NCBI GenBank assembly: GCA_009363875.1
Contig: CM018696.1
Coordinates: forward strand, 88,186,215-88,250,214
Reading direction: 5' to 3'
Length of the DNA stretch: 64,000 bases
From: Mikania micrantha
Lineage: Eukaryota > Streptophyta > Magnoliopsida > Asterales > Asteraceae
The translations under genes were made by a program, and so were the position numbers. This document shows, in pieces, positions 35,820-47,017 of this stretch. Each line of letters starts with the position of its first letter. The stretch's first letter is position 1. The notes under the pieces were generated by a model. The model made no database searches, was not told the origin of the DNA, and saw only the letters and a program-made list of their open reading frames with translations.

Positions 35820-36085
35820 TGTGGGCCGAGTAATATGTGTGTGTTGGGCCTGTTGGGCCTAGGTGTTATGTGGGCCGAATACTCCAAAACATCACACAAA
35901 ATAAATGGGCTGTTAAACTGATAAAGGGGCTGAAACGAAATGCAGTTGGGCCAGCATGTATCCATTGGGCCGATTAATAAATGTGGGTAGCTCAAGTATT
36001 GGGCCTAGATTAAACGAGTAGTTTGGCCAAAGGTTTATGATTGGGCCGGTTGGTTGATGTTGAATAAATCACGGAATTTGGGCCA
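35820..36085. promoter_or_regulatory. TGGGCC cluster in LTR C
   Basis: Nine TGGGCC in about 265 bp by my count. TGGGCC/T is the site II motif bound by TCP factors in plant growth-related promoters. Duplicate at 44916-45181. Confidence 0.5.
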
Positions 36086-36243
36086 AGGGTCCTAAACTAT
36101 GATCGAGGATGATGTTGTCCGAAGCAAAGGAGTTAAGCCCAATGGATACTCGTGTGTTTTCTGCTCCTTGACCTGGTGGGCTACTGCCGAACACCATCTT
36201 CACCGATTACAACAGGACCAGCGAACCCTTGTCCCAATGGTCA

Positions 36244-36625
36244 AAGGTTCGACAGGGGTTGAACATCCAGGGTTCGTCTAATCTTGAGAAGAAGGTTCGT
36301 TATTGAAATGGTTCGGCAGTAGAGGTGTAGCAACCAGGTTCGCGACTTGGATGCTCTAGCAGGGTTCGTGATAACATCATTGGGTTCGCCATGGAAAGGC
36401 TCGTCACCCATGAAGGGTTCGGCCAGAACTGAGATGCGTGGGTTCGTGGATGGAATGCTAGGGTTCGTGGAAAGAGGATGGTTCGCGACCTGAAGGGGTT
36501 CGGTTCTGTGCATGTGGGTTCGGCAGATCTAGGTTCGTAGGACCACAAGGGTTCGGTGAGGATGCCATGGTTCGGTGGCTGGTTGGTTCGTGTACATGGG
36601 TTCGGTAGTCTGCAACAATGGTTCG
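36244..36625. repeat. GGTTCG array in LTR C
   Basis: Nineteen GGTTCG words in about 385 bp by my count, at irregular spacing of roughly 15-35 bp with unrelated sequence between. The word equals the core of the pol III B box. Duplicate at 45340-45721. Confidence 0.7.
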
Positions 36626-37275
36626 TGAGGGTTCATCACTCCCATGCCGAACCTGCACATGCGACCAGCACCATCTTCATCGAGCTGGTCAAGGTCAACT
36701 GACTGGAATGAGGTTTAGAACATGTGTAGGCTGATTTTCGTGGTCCATTTGTTCGAATGATGATGTCAACAAACGGTTCTAAGTGTGTGGGTCGAGTGGG
36801 TGTTAGAAAACCCTAATTTCAGCCATATTCACGGCGTCATACCTCTGATTTGCGTGGTCAAAGCTCCAGATCTGTTGTACTTTCACGTAGGGAACATCAA
36901 GGGCTACGCGTGGACGCGAAAATCACTCAAATCGGGCTTGAAATGAGTGAGATATGCTTGGTTGAAGGTGATGTGGTGGTGGTGGGTTTTCTAGCCGGAA
37001 AATGGAGAAGAGAGAGAGTGGAGATTGTGAGAATGAGAGTTTTCTCCACATTTGGAGTTTTTATACTCCGTGTGGTGTTCGGGTCCGTCTTGGTTGCTCG
37101 GTTCGCGTTTTCGTCGCGTAACCGGATTTTTACGCGTAATTTAATATAATTAGATAAAATTGTAAATTTAATTAATTTGATGAGTTTCAAAATTGTAAAA
37201 ATGTTTATTATTATATTTTATTAAATTTAAATTCGTTTCGTGTCGTAATTCGTTTTCGTTTCGTCGAATCGCGTC

Positions 37276-37326
37276 ACCATCGCGCGTATTCGTTCGAATC
37301 GTCATTCGAACGAACACGACGATGGT
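37276..37326. repeat. Conserved hairpin in LTR C
   Basis: Same 11-bp plus 7-bp stem as at 236-286; second LTR copy at 46372-46422. Confidence 0.75.
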
Positions 37327-37849
37327 TTTGCTTTCCGACTTTTGTTTTCTACTTTCCAGTCATCATTTCAGAACGTTAAACTCCCAGATATGTTTGTGTG
37401 AATCGTCACCCACGCAAACACACTGTCAGTTCGTTATTCTGAAACGACACTGCAGTTTATGTTTAAATTGTGTTTCCTCGCTGTCGGACTCAACTAAACA
37501 TCCTGTTTTCACCTTGTTTTCACATTGAAATGTCGGCCATCTGACTCCTGTCATCTATGGACATCAGATCGCAACCGATTTGTTTCTGAATATCGTTTGA
37601 ATCACCGTTGTTTCTCATGATTTGTTGTGTTAATTGTCATTAAGTTTTCACTTAATAAACACAACTAATGTTTCAAATGTACGTTGTACTTAATGTATTT
37701 AAGTTTATACGAAAATACGTACAACTGTTCTTGTATTTAGAATCCTGTTAATACAAGCACTGTTTACAAATACGTATGTACACATAGTTACTGTATGCAA
37801 GTACACATACCGTACGGACTTGCCGGGCGGTCAGGTACTAGTTGTCACA

Positions 37850-37860
37850 GTCTCCCCTTG
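37850..37860 (-). other. Polypurine tract of element C
   Basis: Read on the minus strand it is CAAGGGGAGAC directly before the LTR start TGTGACAACTAG. An upstream AAATTTCGGGACGAAATTT palindrome is shared with families A and B. Confidence 0.85.
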
Positions 37861-37903
37861 TTAAAGAAATTTCGTCCCGAAATTTAAGCATAAAGATCGG
37901 TCT

Positions 37904-40900
37904 TTATTTCTCGAACAAGTGGGGATACTTTGCTTTCATGTTGTCCTCGTGCTCCCATGTAAATTCTGGTCCACGCTTGGAGTTCCATCGAACCTTTACA
38001 ATAGGGATACGGCTACGTTTCAGTTTCTTAACTTCACGTTCCATAATCTCTACAGGTTCTTCAATGAAGTGTAGTTGCTCATCAACTTGTATTTCTTCCA
38101 ATGGTATGATCAATGACTCGTCTGCTAAGCACCTTTTGAGATTTGATACATGAAACACATCGTGTACTCCACTGAGCTCATCAGGGAGTCTGAATCTGTA
38201 TGCCACAGGACCTATACGTTGAGTAATCTCAAACGGTCCGACATACCTAGGTGCTAGCTTGCCTTTAGCCCCAAAACGAACTACGCCTTTCCATGGGGAC
38301 ACTTTCAACATGACTCGGTCACCCACATCGAATTCCAAAGGCTTGCGCCGTTTGTCTGCGTAACTCTTTTGGCGGCTACGTGTTGCTTGTAATCGTTGTT
38401 GTATCTGGGAAATCTTATCAGTAGTTTCCTGAATAAGTTCAGGCCCAGTGATTCTGTTGTCTCCCACTTCGGTCCAACAAATTGGAGACCGACATTTTCT
38501 ACCATAGAGTGCTTCAAAAGGAGCACATCCAATGCTGCTGTGGTAGCTATTGTTGTAGGAGAACTCAATGAGTGGTAAATGTGTGTCCCAACTTCCACCG
38601 AAGTCTAGGATGCATGTTCTCAACATATCCTCTAGGGTTTGAATGGTGCGCTCGCTTTGTCCATCCGTTTGTGGATGATAAGCAGTGCTCAAGTTAACAC
38701 TTGTCCCTAAGGATTGTTGTAATGATTGCCAGAACCGCGAAGTAAATCGACTGTCCCGGTCAGAAATAATAGACAATGGCACCCCGTGCCTAACTACTAT
38801 TTCATCAATGTATAGTCTCGCTAGTTTCTCCATCTTGTATGTCTCTCTGATCGGCAAGAAGTGTGCGGACTTGGTCAATCGATCAATGATGACCCAAATA
38901 GAATCGTATCCGCTGGAAGTGCGGGGTAGCTTGGTAATGAAATCCATAGCTATTTGTTCCCACTTCCATTGTGGTATCTCCGGTTGTTCCAGCAAACCCG
39001 AAGGTTTCTGGTGTTCAGCTTTGACTTTGGCACATGTGAGACATTTGCCAACATAAGTGACAATGTCTTTCTTCATGCCTGGCCACCAATAAAACGACCT
39101 AAGATCTTGGTACATCTTATCGGCACCAGGATGAACTGAGTAACGTGTCTTGTGTGCCTCATCAAAAATGAGTGTTCGAAGTTCATCTACTGCTGGAATC
39201 CAAACACGATCCAGATAATAGATAACTCCATCTTGTTTCGTCTTGAAATGTTTCTCGGCTCCACAGTCGAGCTCGCGTTTCAGATTGTCTCTTGCCACTG
39301 CTTCTTGTTGTGCTTGTAGAATGTGATCTCTCAAACTGGTTTGCACAGTCATTCCCATTGCGCGAACGCGTAAGGGTTTGACTCTTTCCTTCCGGCTCAA
39401 AGCATCTGCAACAACATTTGCTTTGCCCGGATGGTATTTGATCACACAATCGTAATCGTTCAGGAGCTCAACCCAACGTCTCTGTCTCATGTTAAGCTCC
39501 TTCTGATCAAATATGTGTTGTAAACTCTTGTGATCTGTGAAGATAGTGCATTTAGTACCGTAGAGGTAATGTCTCCAAATCTTTAGTGCAAAAACAACAG
39601 CTCCCAGTTCAAGATCGTGTGTCGTGTAATTCTTCTCGTGTATCTTCAGCTGTCGTGAGGCATAAGCAATGACTTTGTCTCGTTGCATCAAAACACATCC
39701 GAGTCCCTGATGGGAAGCATCACAATATACAACAAAATCATCACTGCCTTCTGGGAGTGTTAAGATTGGAGCATTGCACAAGCTTTGTTTCAATGTCTGG
39801 AATGCCTCTTCTTGTTTATGTGTCCACACAAAAGGTTCAGACTTCTGTGTGAGCTTGGTGAGAGGCAAGGCTATCTTAGAGAAATTCGAGATGAATCTCC
39901 TGTAATAACCTGCCAATCCCAAGAATGATCGGATCTCCGTTGGTGTCGTAGGCACATCCCAGTTCTTGATTGCTTCTATCTTGGCAGGATCCACGTGAAT
40001 GCCATCACTGTTAATCACGTGACCCAAGAACTGAACTTCTCTTAACCAAAATTCACACTTAGAGAATTTGGCATAGAGTTGTTCTTCTTTCAGAAGCTCC
40101 AAAACTGTCTTGAGGTGTTGTTCGTGTTCCTTCTCGTTCTTTGAATAAATCAGTATATCATCAATAAAGACGATAACAAATTGATCCAGATACGGCTTGC
40201 ACACCCGGTTCATCAAATCCATGAACACAGCCGGTGCGTTCGTCAATCCAAATGGCATCACCATGAATTCGTAATGACCATATCGGGTACGAAAGGCCGT
40301 CTTTGGTATGTCTTCTTCTTGAATCCGGAGCTGATGATAGCCTGATCTCAGGTCTATCTTTGAAAAGTACTGTGCTCCCTGTAACTGATCAAACAAATCA
40401 TCAATCCTCGGTAACGGGTACCGATTCTTGATGGTGAGTTTGTTAAGTTCTCGATAATCTATGCACATCCTGAAAGTTCCATCCTTCTTTTTAACAAAAA
40501 GAACCGGAGCTCCCCACGGGGAAAAGCTCGGTCGGATGAATCCTTTATCGAGAAGTTCTTGTAACTGATTAGACAACTCCTGCATCTCAGATGGAGCAAG
40601 TCGATAAGGTGACTTGGCTACTGGAGTTGCCCCCGGAATCAAATCGATTCGGAACTGCACCGATCTCTCGGGTGGCAGTCCGGGTAAATCATCCGGAAAG
40701 ACTTCTGCAAAATCTCTCACAATTGGTACATCTTGAATCTTGATTGTCTTCTTGTCTTTCTCGATCACGTGAGCTAGGAATGCAACGCATTGTTTTCGTA
40801 AGTACTTGCGAGCCTTCATGCACGATATTATCTTGACACTGCGTTTCGCTTGATCTCCACGAATCTCCAAGACTTCATTGTTCTCCATAGGAATGCGTAA

Positions 40901-42505
40901 TAGTTTATCGGAACAGATGAACTCAACTCGGTTAAGAGATAGCCAATCCATTCCGATGATAATGTCGAAACTGCCCAGCTCCATCGGTATCAAGTCGATG
41001 GAAAATGTATGATCACCAAGTGTTAGTGGGCAATTCCTAAGTACTGTGTCAACTGTAATCTGTTTGCCATTAGCTATCTCAATTCTATAAGGGGAGTCTA
41101 ATGATTCCTCAGCATGATTAAGATGGCTAGCAAAATCGGATGAGATAAAACTCTGATCCGCACCAGTGTCAAATAATATAGATGCATAAAAATCAGATAG
41201 AAGAAATGTACCCGTAATGACATTCGGGTCCTGTCTAGCAGCAGCTGCTCCGATCTGAAAGGCTCTTCCTCTTGGTGCTTGAGCCTGTTGTTGATTTCTC
41301 TTAGGGCAATCCCGAGAGAAGTGACCAGGTTCACCACAGTTGTAGCAAGACCTGTGATCGGTAGCAGCAGCAGCAGTGGCTGCATTGTTGTTTCTGTTCT
41401 GAGTCCTCTGACTCCTGCAGTAGTTTGCTGTGTGACCAAATCTTCCACAGTTGGTGCAGTGTCTGCATGGAACATTTGGTAGATGATGGTACTGGCATGA
41501 GTTGCACAAAGGTGCAGTGCCAGTGTATGGCTTCCTGATCTCCAACGGGGGTGGCTGATTGCGCATCGGAGTTTGAGTAGTGGCAGCAAAGTTTCTAACC
41601 ACTTTCTGTTTCTTAGCCGGACGTTTATCCGACTTCTTAGAAGTTCCAGCTTTGGCTGTTTCAACCTCCTTCTTGAATGCTCCAGAGGCAACCATCATAT
41701 CTGTCAGTGATGCTGACAGTGTAACAGCTAATTCCATGGTGGTAGGGTGAGCAGAAATCACATGACCTCGGATACTGGGCGGTAATCCACCAACATACCG
41801 CTCAATTCTCTTCTCAAGTGTTGGCACCACATCCGGTGCCAGAGTGGCTAACTCATGAAATCGTGTAGTGTAGGCCAGATGCCCAGCACCAATCATCTCC
41901 AGATTGAGTAGTTCAGTCTCAACCTTTTTCAGTTCATTTCTTGGGCAAAACTCTGCCCTCAACATCGCCTTGAATTCGTTCCACGGCATGGCCTGGGCCT
42001 CATCCCGGCCTCTGATTGAAACCTGAGCGTTCCACCAGGTTAACGCTCGCTTGCTAAATGATCCAGCAGCATACTTTACTCTATTATGTTCAGGACAGCC
42101 ACTGATGTCGAGGGTAGCCTCCATCTTCTCAATCCACTGGATCAGTCCGACTGCACCCTCGCTCCCACTGAAACTGGGTGGCTTGCAGCCTACAAAGTTC
42201 TTGTAGGCATAGTCCTGACTCTGTCTGGTGTTACCGCTGCCTTCTCCAGATGAGTTAGCAACGTTGTTACTGTTGTTGTTGTTGATCCGGTTCATCATCT
42301 CTGGAATCACTTCCCTCAGTTGGCTTGTAAGAAGAGTAGCCAGTGCCACAGTAGCAGGGTCCAACTGATACGCTGGTGGTGGCGGAGGAGGAGGTGGAGG
42401 TGCTTGTGTAGGAGAGTCTGGCGGTGTCGGTGTCGAAGAGTGCGGAGCTGAACCTTGAGTCAGCGGTAGTAGAGGTGGTTGTCTTCGTGGCGGCATTCTG
42501 ATCAT
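37904..42505 (-). CDS. Gag-Pol polyprotein of element C, chromovirus (Tekay/Del clade), 1533 aa, intact
   Basis: One uninterrupted frame encodes the complete retrotransposon polyprotein. A Pro-rich N-terminus (to ~50) is followed by the Gag domain (~100-280) and two CCHC knuckles (C350-C353-H358-C363 and C387-C390-H395-C400). The aspartic protease has DTG at 446-448. The reverse transcriptase carries FIDD at 780-783. RNase H acidic residues are D929, E966, D991 and D1034. Integrase has an HHCC zinc site (H1118, H1125, C1155, C1158) and a D1188-D1249-E1285 core with DD35E spacing, then a GPF module at ~1423. A chromodomain-like C-terminus (~1485-1530) would direct integration to marked chromatin. 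All catalytic residues are present, so the element may be autonomous. The first ATG (42505) lies about 150 bp inside the primer site; a second ATG is three codons on. Confidence 0.97.
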   Translation of the reverse strand: MIRMPPRRQPPLLPLTQGSAPHSSTPTPPDSPTQAPPPPPPPPPAYQLDPATVALATLLTSQLREVIPEMMNRINNNNSNNVANSSGEGSGNTRQSQDYAYKNFVGCKPPSFSGSEGAVGLIQWIEKMEATLDISGCPEHNRVKYAAGSFSKRALTWWNAQVSIRGRDEAQAMPWNEFKAMLRAEFCPRNELKKVETELLNLEMIGAGHLAYTTRFHELATLAPDVVPTLEKRIERYVGGLPPSIRGHVISAHPTTMELAVTLSASLTDMMVASGAFKKEVETAKAGTSKKSDKRPAKKQKVVRNFAATTQTPMRNQPPPLEIRKPYTGTAPLCNSCQYHHLPNVPCRHCTNCGRFGHTANYCRSQRTQNRNNNAATAAAATDHRSCYNCGEPGHFSRDCPKRNQQQAQAPRGRAFQIGAAAARQDPNVITGTFLLSDFYASILFDTGADQSFISSDFASHLNHAEESLDSPYRIEIANGKQITVDTVLRNCPLTLGDHTFSIDLIPMELGSFDIIIGMDWLSLNRVEFICSDKLLRIPMENNEVLEIRGDQAKRSVKIISCMKARKYLRKQCVAFLAHVIEKDKKTIKIQDVPIVRDFAEVFPDDLPGLPPERSVQFRIDLIPGATPVAKSPYRLAPSEMQELSNQLQELLDKGFIRPSFSPWGAPVLFVKKKDGTFRMCIDYRELNKLTIKNRYPLPRIDDLFDQLQGAQYFSKIDLRSGYHQLRIQEEDIPKTAFRTRYGHYEFMVMPFGLTNAPAVFMDLMNRVCKPYLDQFVIVFIDDILIYSKNEKEHEQHLKTVLELLKEEQLYAKFSKCEFWLREVQFLGHVINSDGIHVDPAKIEAIKNWDVPTTPTEIRSFLGLAGYYRRFISNFSKIALPLTKLTQKSEPFVWTHKQEEAFQTLKQSLCNAPILTLPEGSDDFVVYCDASHQGLGCVLMQRDKVIAYASRQLKIHEKNYTTHDLELGAVVFALKIWRHYLYGTKCTIFTDHKSLQHIFDQKELNMRQRRWVELLNDYDCVIKYHPGKANVVADALSRKERVKPLRVRAMGMTVQTSLRDHILQAQQEAVARDNLKRELDCGAEKHFKTKQDGVIYYLDRVWIPAVDELRTLIFDEAHKTRYSVHPGADKMYQDLRSFYWWPGMKKDIVTYVGKCLTCAKVKAEHQKPSGLLEQPEIPQWKWEQIAMDFITKLPRTSSGYDSIWVIIDRLTKSAHFLPIRETYKMEKLARLYIDEIVVRHGVPLSIISDRDSRFTSRFWQSLQQSLGTSVNLSTAYHPQTDGQSERTIQTLEDMLRTCILDFGGSWDTHLPLIEFSYNNSYHSSIGCAPFEALYGRKCRSPICWTEVGDNRITGPELIQETTDKISQIQQRLQATRSRQKSYADKRRKPLEFDVGDRVMLKVSPWKGVVRFGAKGKLAPRYVGPFEITQRIGPVAYRFRLPDELSGVHDVFHVSNLKRCLADESLIIPLEEIQVDEQLHFIEEPVEIMEREVKKLKRSRIPIVKVRWNSKRGPEFTWEHEDNMKAKYPHLFEK

Positions 42506-42651
42506 AACCGAAAGAAAATCGGTTAGTGCAGTGATCAGAAGCAGAAGACATATGCAAATAGAATCCTATATCATAAGAACTCTACATGAGGGTCCCTAGG
42601 TTATAGTCTAGGCCAAACCGTTCAAGTAATATGACCTATATTTCTCTATAA

Positions 42652-42668
42652 CCATGGCTCTGATACCA
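42652..42668 (-). other. Primer-binding site of element C
   Basis: On the minus strand TGGTATCAGAGCCATGG, complementary to initiator tRNA-Met, three bases after the LTR end. Confidence 0.93.
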
Positions 42669-42671
42669 ATC

Positions 42672-45600
42672 TGTCACACCCCGAGCCGGCGGGAACGGAT
42701 CGGGTTTTCCCGTCGGGCGGAAGGTTCCCGGGGCGCGATATCTTTGAATGATAATCAAATGATCAGATTGTTTACATAGCACATGAGATATAAATGAGAA
42801 ATGCTAATCATGACATGAAATAGAATTACAAAGTTAAATTACATTGTACTTCATAATTTAACTAAGTAAATCTAATCAAAAAGAATCAATGAGTTTATAT
42901 CTTGATCTGTACAAGATATACAAAAGTGATTCAGTATTCTGTCATATCAGAATGTATGCAATCAAAAGAAAGCTAGGTCTTCTATGAGTCCACTAGCTTA
43001 TCATTTGCATATAGTGTCTACACCTGTCCGTCACCTGAGAAAACATGTAATTTAAACAAAGTCAACACTAGGTTGGTGAGTTCATAAGTAAGTTAATGTA
43101 AAACCTTGATTCATTCACATGCACATTCACAATGATAATATGTTACTCGTATGATTGTCTGATTCACTTGTTCATCCAATGGCTCCTCAATAGTTATAGT
43201 CACAAGTACTATATCATCCTAGTAGTGTTGCTTATATATAGGGCATATGTAAGGGAACTAAGCCCTAGCCAACATCCCACCACAACACCACTAGAACTCC
43301 ACACTACTTGTAATACAACTATTGATTTCCATTCTCAATTCACATGTTATCTCTTCCTTGATCACCTGTGTTCTCATGTATAGAATAATAATATGATAAC
43401 GTGGTAATTATCAAACCTAAGTTTTGATAACCAATATATGTGTTAAGGATATTAGATTTATTAAATCCATTCCTTAGATTATTCTATAGTTGTGGGGTTA
43501 ACTGTTGTTTCACTTCTAAATATTAAAAGTGTTAGTTAACTGTTCATCATGTGTCTCCAAATGTAGCGTATAGAATCCGAATGGAATCCATTTTAAATCC
43601 TCACGTAATCAGATTAAAATGCATTCCATTCTCTCCTATCCCGCCGTGTGATCCCAAAGTTTCCGTGTGGGATTGTATCATGTGATTAACAAAGTCGAAT
43701 AAGAACTTGTCTTATTACGTTATGATAATCGGGTGTAAATGACAAGAATCCCATGAAGTTACGTTATCATGACCGTCATTCACTGTAAATGATAAGAATC
43801 GTCATTTACTGAATCCATGTGTTCCCAAAGTATCCGTGTGGGAATGTTCTCGTGTGTTTAACAAAGTCGAATAAGAACTTGTCTTATTACATTATGTTAA
43901 TTATGTGTAAATGATAAGAATCCCATGAAGTTACGTTATCATGATCATCATTTACTGTAAATGATAAGAATCCCATGAAGTTACGTTATCATGATCATCA
44001 TTTACTGCAATCCGTGTGATCCCAAAGTCTCAATGAGGGATTGTTCTCGTTATGCTTATGTGTAAACTGTCTAGGTATTTGCTCATGTGAAAATAACTAA
44101 GTGTTATAAGCTATTATCTTATAACTAAGTTATTCTAATGTGTTGATGATTAAGAAATTACATTATCATAATCATCTGAGTTTCCCTGTTATCTCATAAT
44201 CATACAAGCATGCATACAATGATATATGATAATAAACAATTTAATATCATTTAATCAGAGTATAATTAACATGTTAAGTAAAACTTTTAAATAAATAAAA
44301 GTAAACATGTTTCTCAGCCCCGAGAGTTAAAATCAGTTAAGATTAAAAGTAAAAGGGGCATATGAACTCACCTTGTAGTAGTAGGGTTGACTTAGCTTAA
44401 AAGAAAGAAGACACGCGCTCTTGATTGTTCTTGTGATAGTTTTCACGTTCCTGTATTGATATCACGTTGTATGAAACCTATAAGTATTGATTATACTTGA
44501 TTTGCGTGTGTGCGTGTGTGTTAGCCTTGAATTGGCTAACACCCGTAGGTCACAGTCATCATTCGGCCCAGTGAACTTGTTATGATTCTTCCTTGACAAC
44601 ACTTAACCACATTAGGTTATGGTTGATGTACCTTGTTATTGATTTTATACTCATCTTGACTTAATGTATTGTTGTTAAAATTTCTAAGTATAAAATTTAG
44701 GCTTTTCATGAAAGATTATCAATCTTTAAGGTAGTGGGTTTAACTAAGTGTTATAGTTTTCAAATTTGTATCAACATTTCCCACTTATCACCTTTGTATT
44801 AAATACACTTAGTACATGATTTAATTACATCTCGAGCTTGATTGTTGATTCGTTTAGGTGTTAGGCTAAATCATTATTCACATGGACCAAATGTCACTCC
44901 TTTTAGTCGATTAAGTGTGGGCCGAGTAATATGTGTGTGTTGGGCCTGTTGGGCCTAGGTGTTATGTGGGCCGAATACTCCAAAACATCACACAAAATAA
45001 ATGGGCTGTTAAACTGATAAAGGGGCTGAAACGAAATGCAGTTGGGCCAGCATGTATCCATTGGGCCGATTAATAAATGTGGGTAGCTCAAGTATTGGGC
45101 CTAGATTAAACGAGTAGTTTGGCCAAAGGTTTATGATTGGGCCGGTTGGTTGATGTTGAATAAATCACGGAATTTGGGCCAAGGGTCCTAAACTATGATC
45201 GAGGATGATGTTGTCCGAAGCAAAGGAGTTAAGCCCAATGGATACTCGTGTGTTTTCTGCTCCTTGACCTGGTGGGCTACTGCCGAACACCATCTTCACC
45301 GATTACAACAGGACCAGCGAACCCTTGTCCCAATGGTCAAAGGTTCGACAGGGGTTGAACATCCAGGGTTCGTCTAATCTTGAGAAGAAGGTTCGTTATT
45401 GAAATGGTTCGGCAGTAGAGGTGTAGCAACCAGGTTCGCGACTTGGATGCTCTAGCAGGGTTCGTGATAACATCATTGGGTTCGCCATGGAAAGGCTCGT
45501 CACCCATGAAGGGTTCGGCCAGAACTGAGATGCGTGGGTTCGTGGATGGAATGCTAGGGTTCGTGGAAAGAGGATGGTTCGCGACCTGAAGGGGTTCGGT

Positions 45601-46945
45601 TCTGTGCATGTGGGTTCGGCAGATCTAGGTTCGTAGGACCACAAGGGTTCGGTGAGGATGCCATGGTTCGGTGGCTGGTTGGTTCGTGTACATGGGTTCG
45701 GTAGTCTGCAACAATGGTTCGTGAGGGTTCATCACTCCCATGCCGAACCTGCACATGCGACCAGCACCATCTTCATCGAGCTGGTCAAGGTCAACTGACT
45801 GGAATGAGGTTTAGAACATGTGTAGGCTGATTTTCGTGGTCCATTTGTTCGAATGATGATGTCAACAAACGGTTCTAAGTGTGTGGGTCGAGTGGGTGTT
45901 AGAAAACCCTAATTTCAGCCATATTCACGGCGTCATACCTCTGATTTGCGTGGTCAAAGCTCCAGATCTGTTGTACTTTCACGTAGGGAACATCAAGGGC
46001 TACGCGTGGACGCGAAAATCACTCAAATCGGGCTTGAAATGAGTGAGATATGCTTGGTTGAAGGTGATGTGGTGGTGGTGGGTTTTCTAGCCGGAAAATG
46101 GAGAAGAGAGAGAGTGGAGATTGTGAGAATGAGAGTTTTCTCCACATTTGGAGTTTTTATACTCCGTGTGGTGTTCGGGTCCGTCTTGGTTGCTCGGTTC
46201 GCGTTTTCGTCGCGTAACCGGATTTTTACGCGTAATTTAATATAATTAGATAAAATTGTAAATTTAATTAATTTGATGAGTTTCAAAATTGTAAAAATGT
46301 TTATTATTATATTTTATTAAATTTAAATTCGTTTCGTGTCGTAATTCGTTTTCGTTTCGTCGAATCGCGTCACCATCGCGCGTATTCGTTCGAATCGTCA
46401 TTCGAACGAACACGACGATGGTTTTGCTTTCCGACTTTTGTTTTCTACTTTCCAGTCATCATTTCAGAACGTTAAACTCCCAGATATGTTTGTGTGAATC
46501 GTCACCCACGCAAACACACTGTCAGTTCGTTATTCTGAAACGACACTGCAGTTTATGTTTAAATTGTGTTTCCTCGCTGTCGGACTCAACTAAACATCCT
46601 GTTTTCACCTTGTTTTCACATTGAAATGTCGGCCATCTGACTCCTGTCATCTATGGACATCAGATCGCAACCGATTTGTTTCTGAATATCGTTTGAATCA
46701 CCGTTGTTTCTCATGATTTGTTGTGTTAATTGTCATTAAGTTTTCACTTAATAAACACAACTAATGTTTCAAATGTACGTTGTACTTAATGTATTTAAGT
46801 TTATACGAAAATACGTACAACTGTTCTTGTATTTAGAATCCTGTTAATACAAGCACTGTTTACAAATACGTATGTACACATAGTTACTGTATGCAAGTAC
46901 ACATACCGTACGGACTTGCCGGGCGGTCAGGTACTAGTTGTCACA
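42672..46945 (-). mobile_element. Element C right LTR (5' LTR in element sense)
   Basis: Same length and, as far as I compared, same sequence as 33576-37849. It would hold the promoter for the gag-pol transcript on the minus strand. Confidence 0.95.
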
Positions 46946-46950
46946 ATGAT

Positions 46951-47017
46951 GGTCCTGGCAGTGGTCATGGCAGTGGTGGCAATGATACTTTCCTTCTTAT
47001 CTTACTTTATGCGATGA
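46951..47017 (+). pseudogene. Extra pre-gag ORF of family A, 3' part: C-terminal hydrophobic helix
   Basis: Continuation of the frame broken at 33575 once element C and one ATGAT copy are discounted. It encodes about 20 mostly hydrophobic residues (Val, Ala, Met, Leu, Phe), then MR and a stop at 47015-47017. Looks like a C-terminal membrane segment. That the frame runs on across the insertion site and then stops supports one original gene. Confidence 0.65.

Larger units (their letters stand above)
33576..37849 (-). mobile_element. Element C left LTR (3' LTR in element sense)
   Basis: Plus-strand ends are TGTCACACC and TTGTCACA. Very long for a chromovirus LTR. Internal structure: tandem repeats 34600-34920, TGGGCC cluster 35820-36080, GGTTCG cluster 36244-36625, hairpin 37276-37326. 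Short open frames inside are not supported as genes. Confidence 0.95.
33576..46945 (-). mobile_element. Element C: complete Tekay/Del-like chromovirus, 13.37 kb, nested in family A
   Basis: Two 4274-bp LTRs at the same 9096-bp offset, primer site, polypurine tract and open gag-pol, all in minus orientation. ATGAT is duplicated at 33571-33575 and 46946-46950. I found no difference between the LTRs in the stretches compared, and every open frame in one recurs with the same translation in the other. This indicates very recent insertion. Confidence 0.97.

Noticed and set aside
34036..36513. Several 60-90 codon frames in LTR C, repeated at 43132-45609
   Set aside because: They are identical in both LTRs because the LTRs are identical. 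They lack any domain and overlap repeat arrays, for example the GGTTCG array.
39183..41691. Frames of 60-197 codons overlapping gag-pol of element C
   Set aside because: Other-frame shadows of the intact polyprotein.
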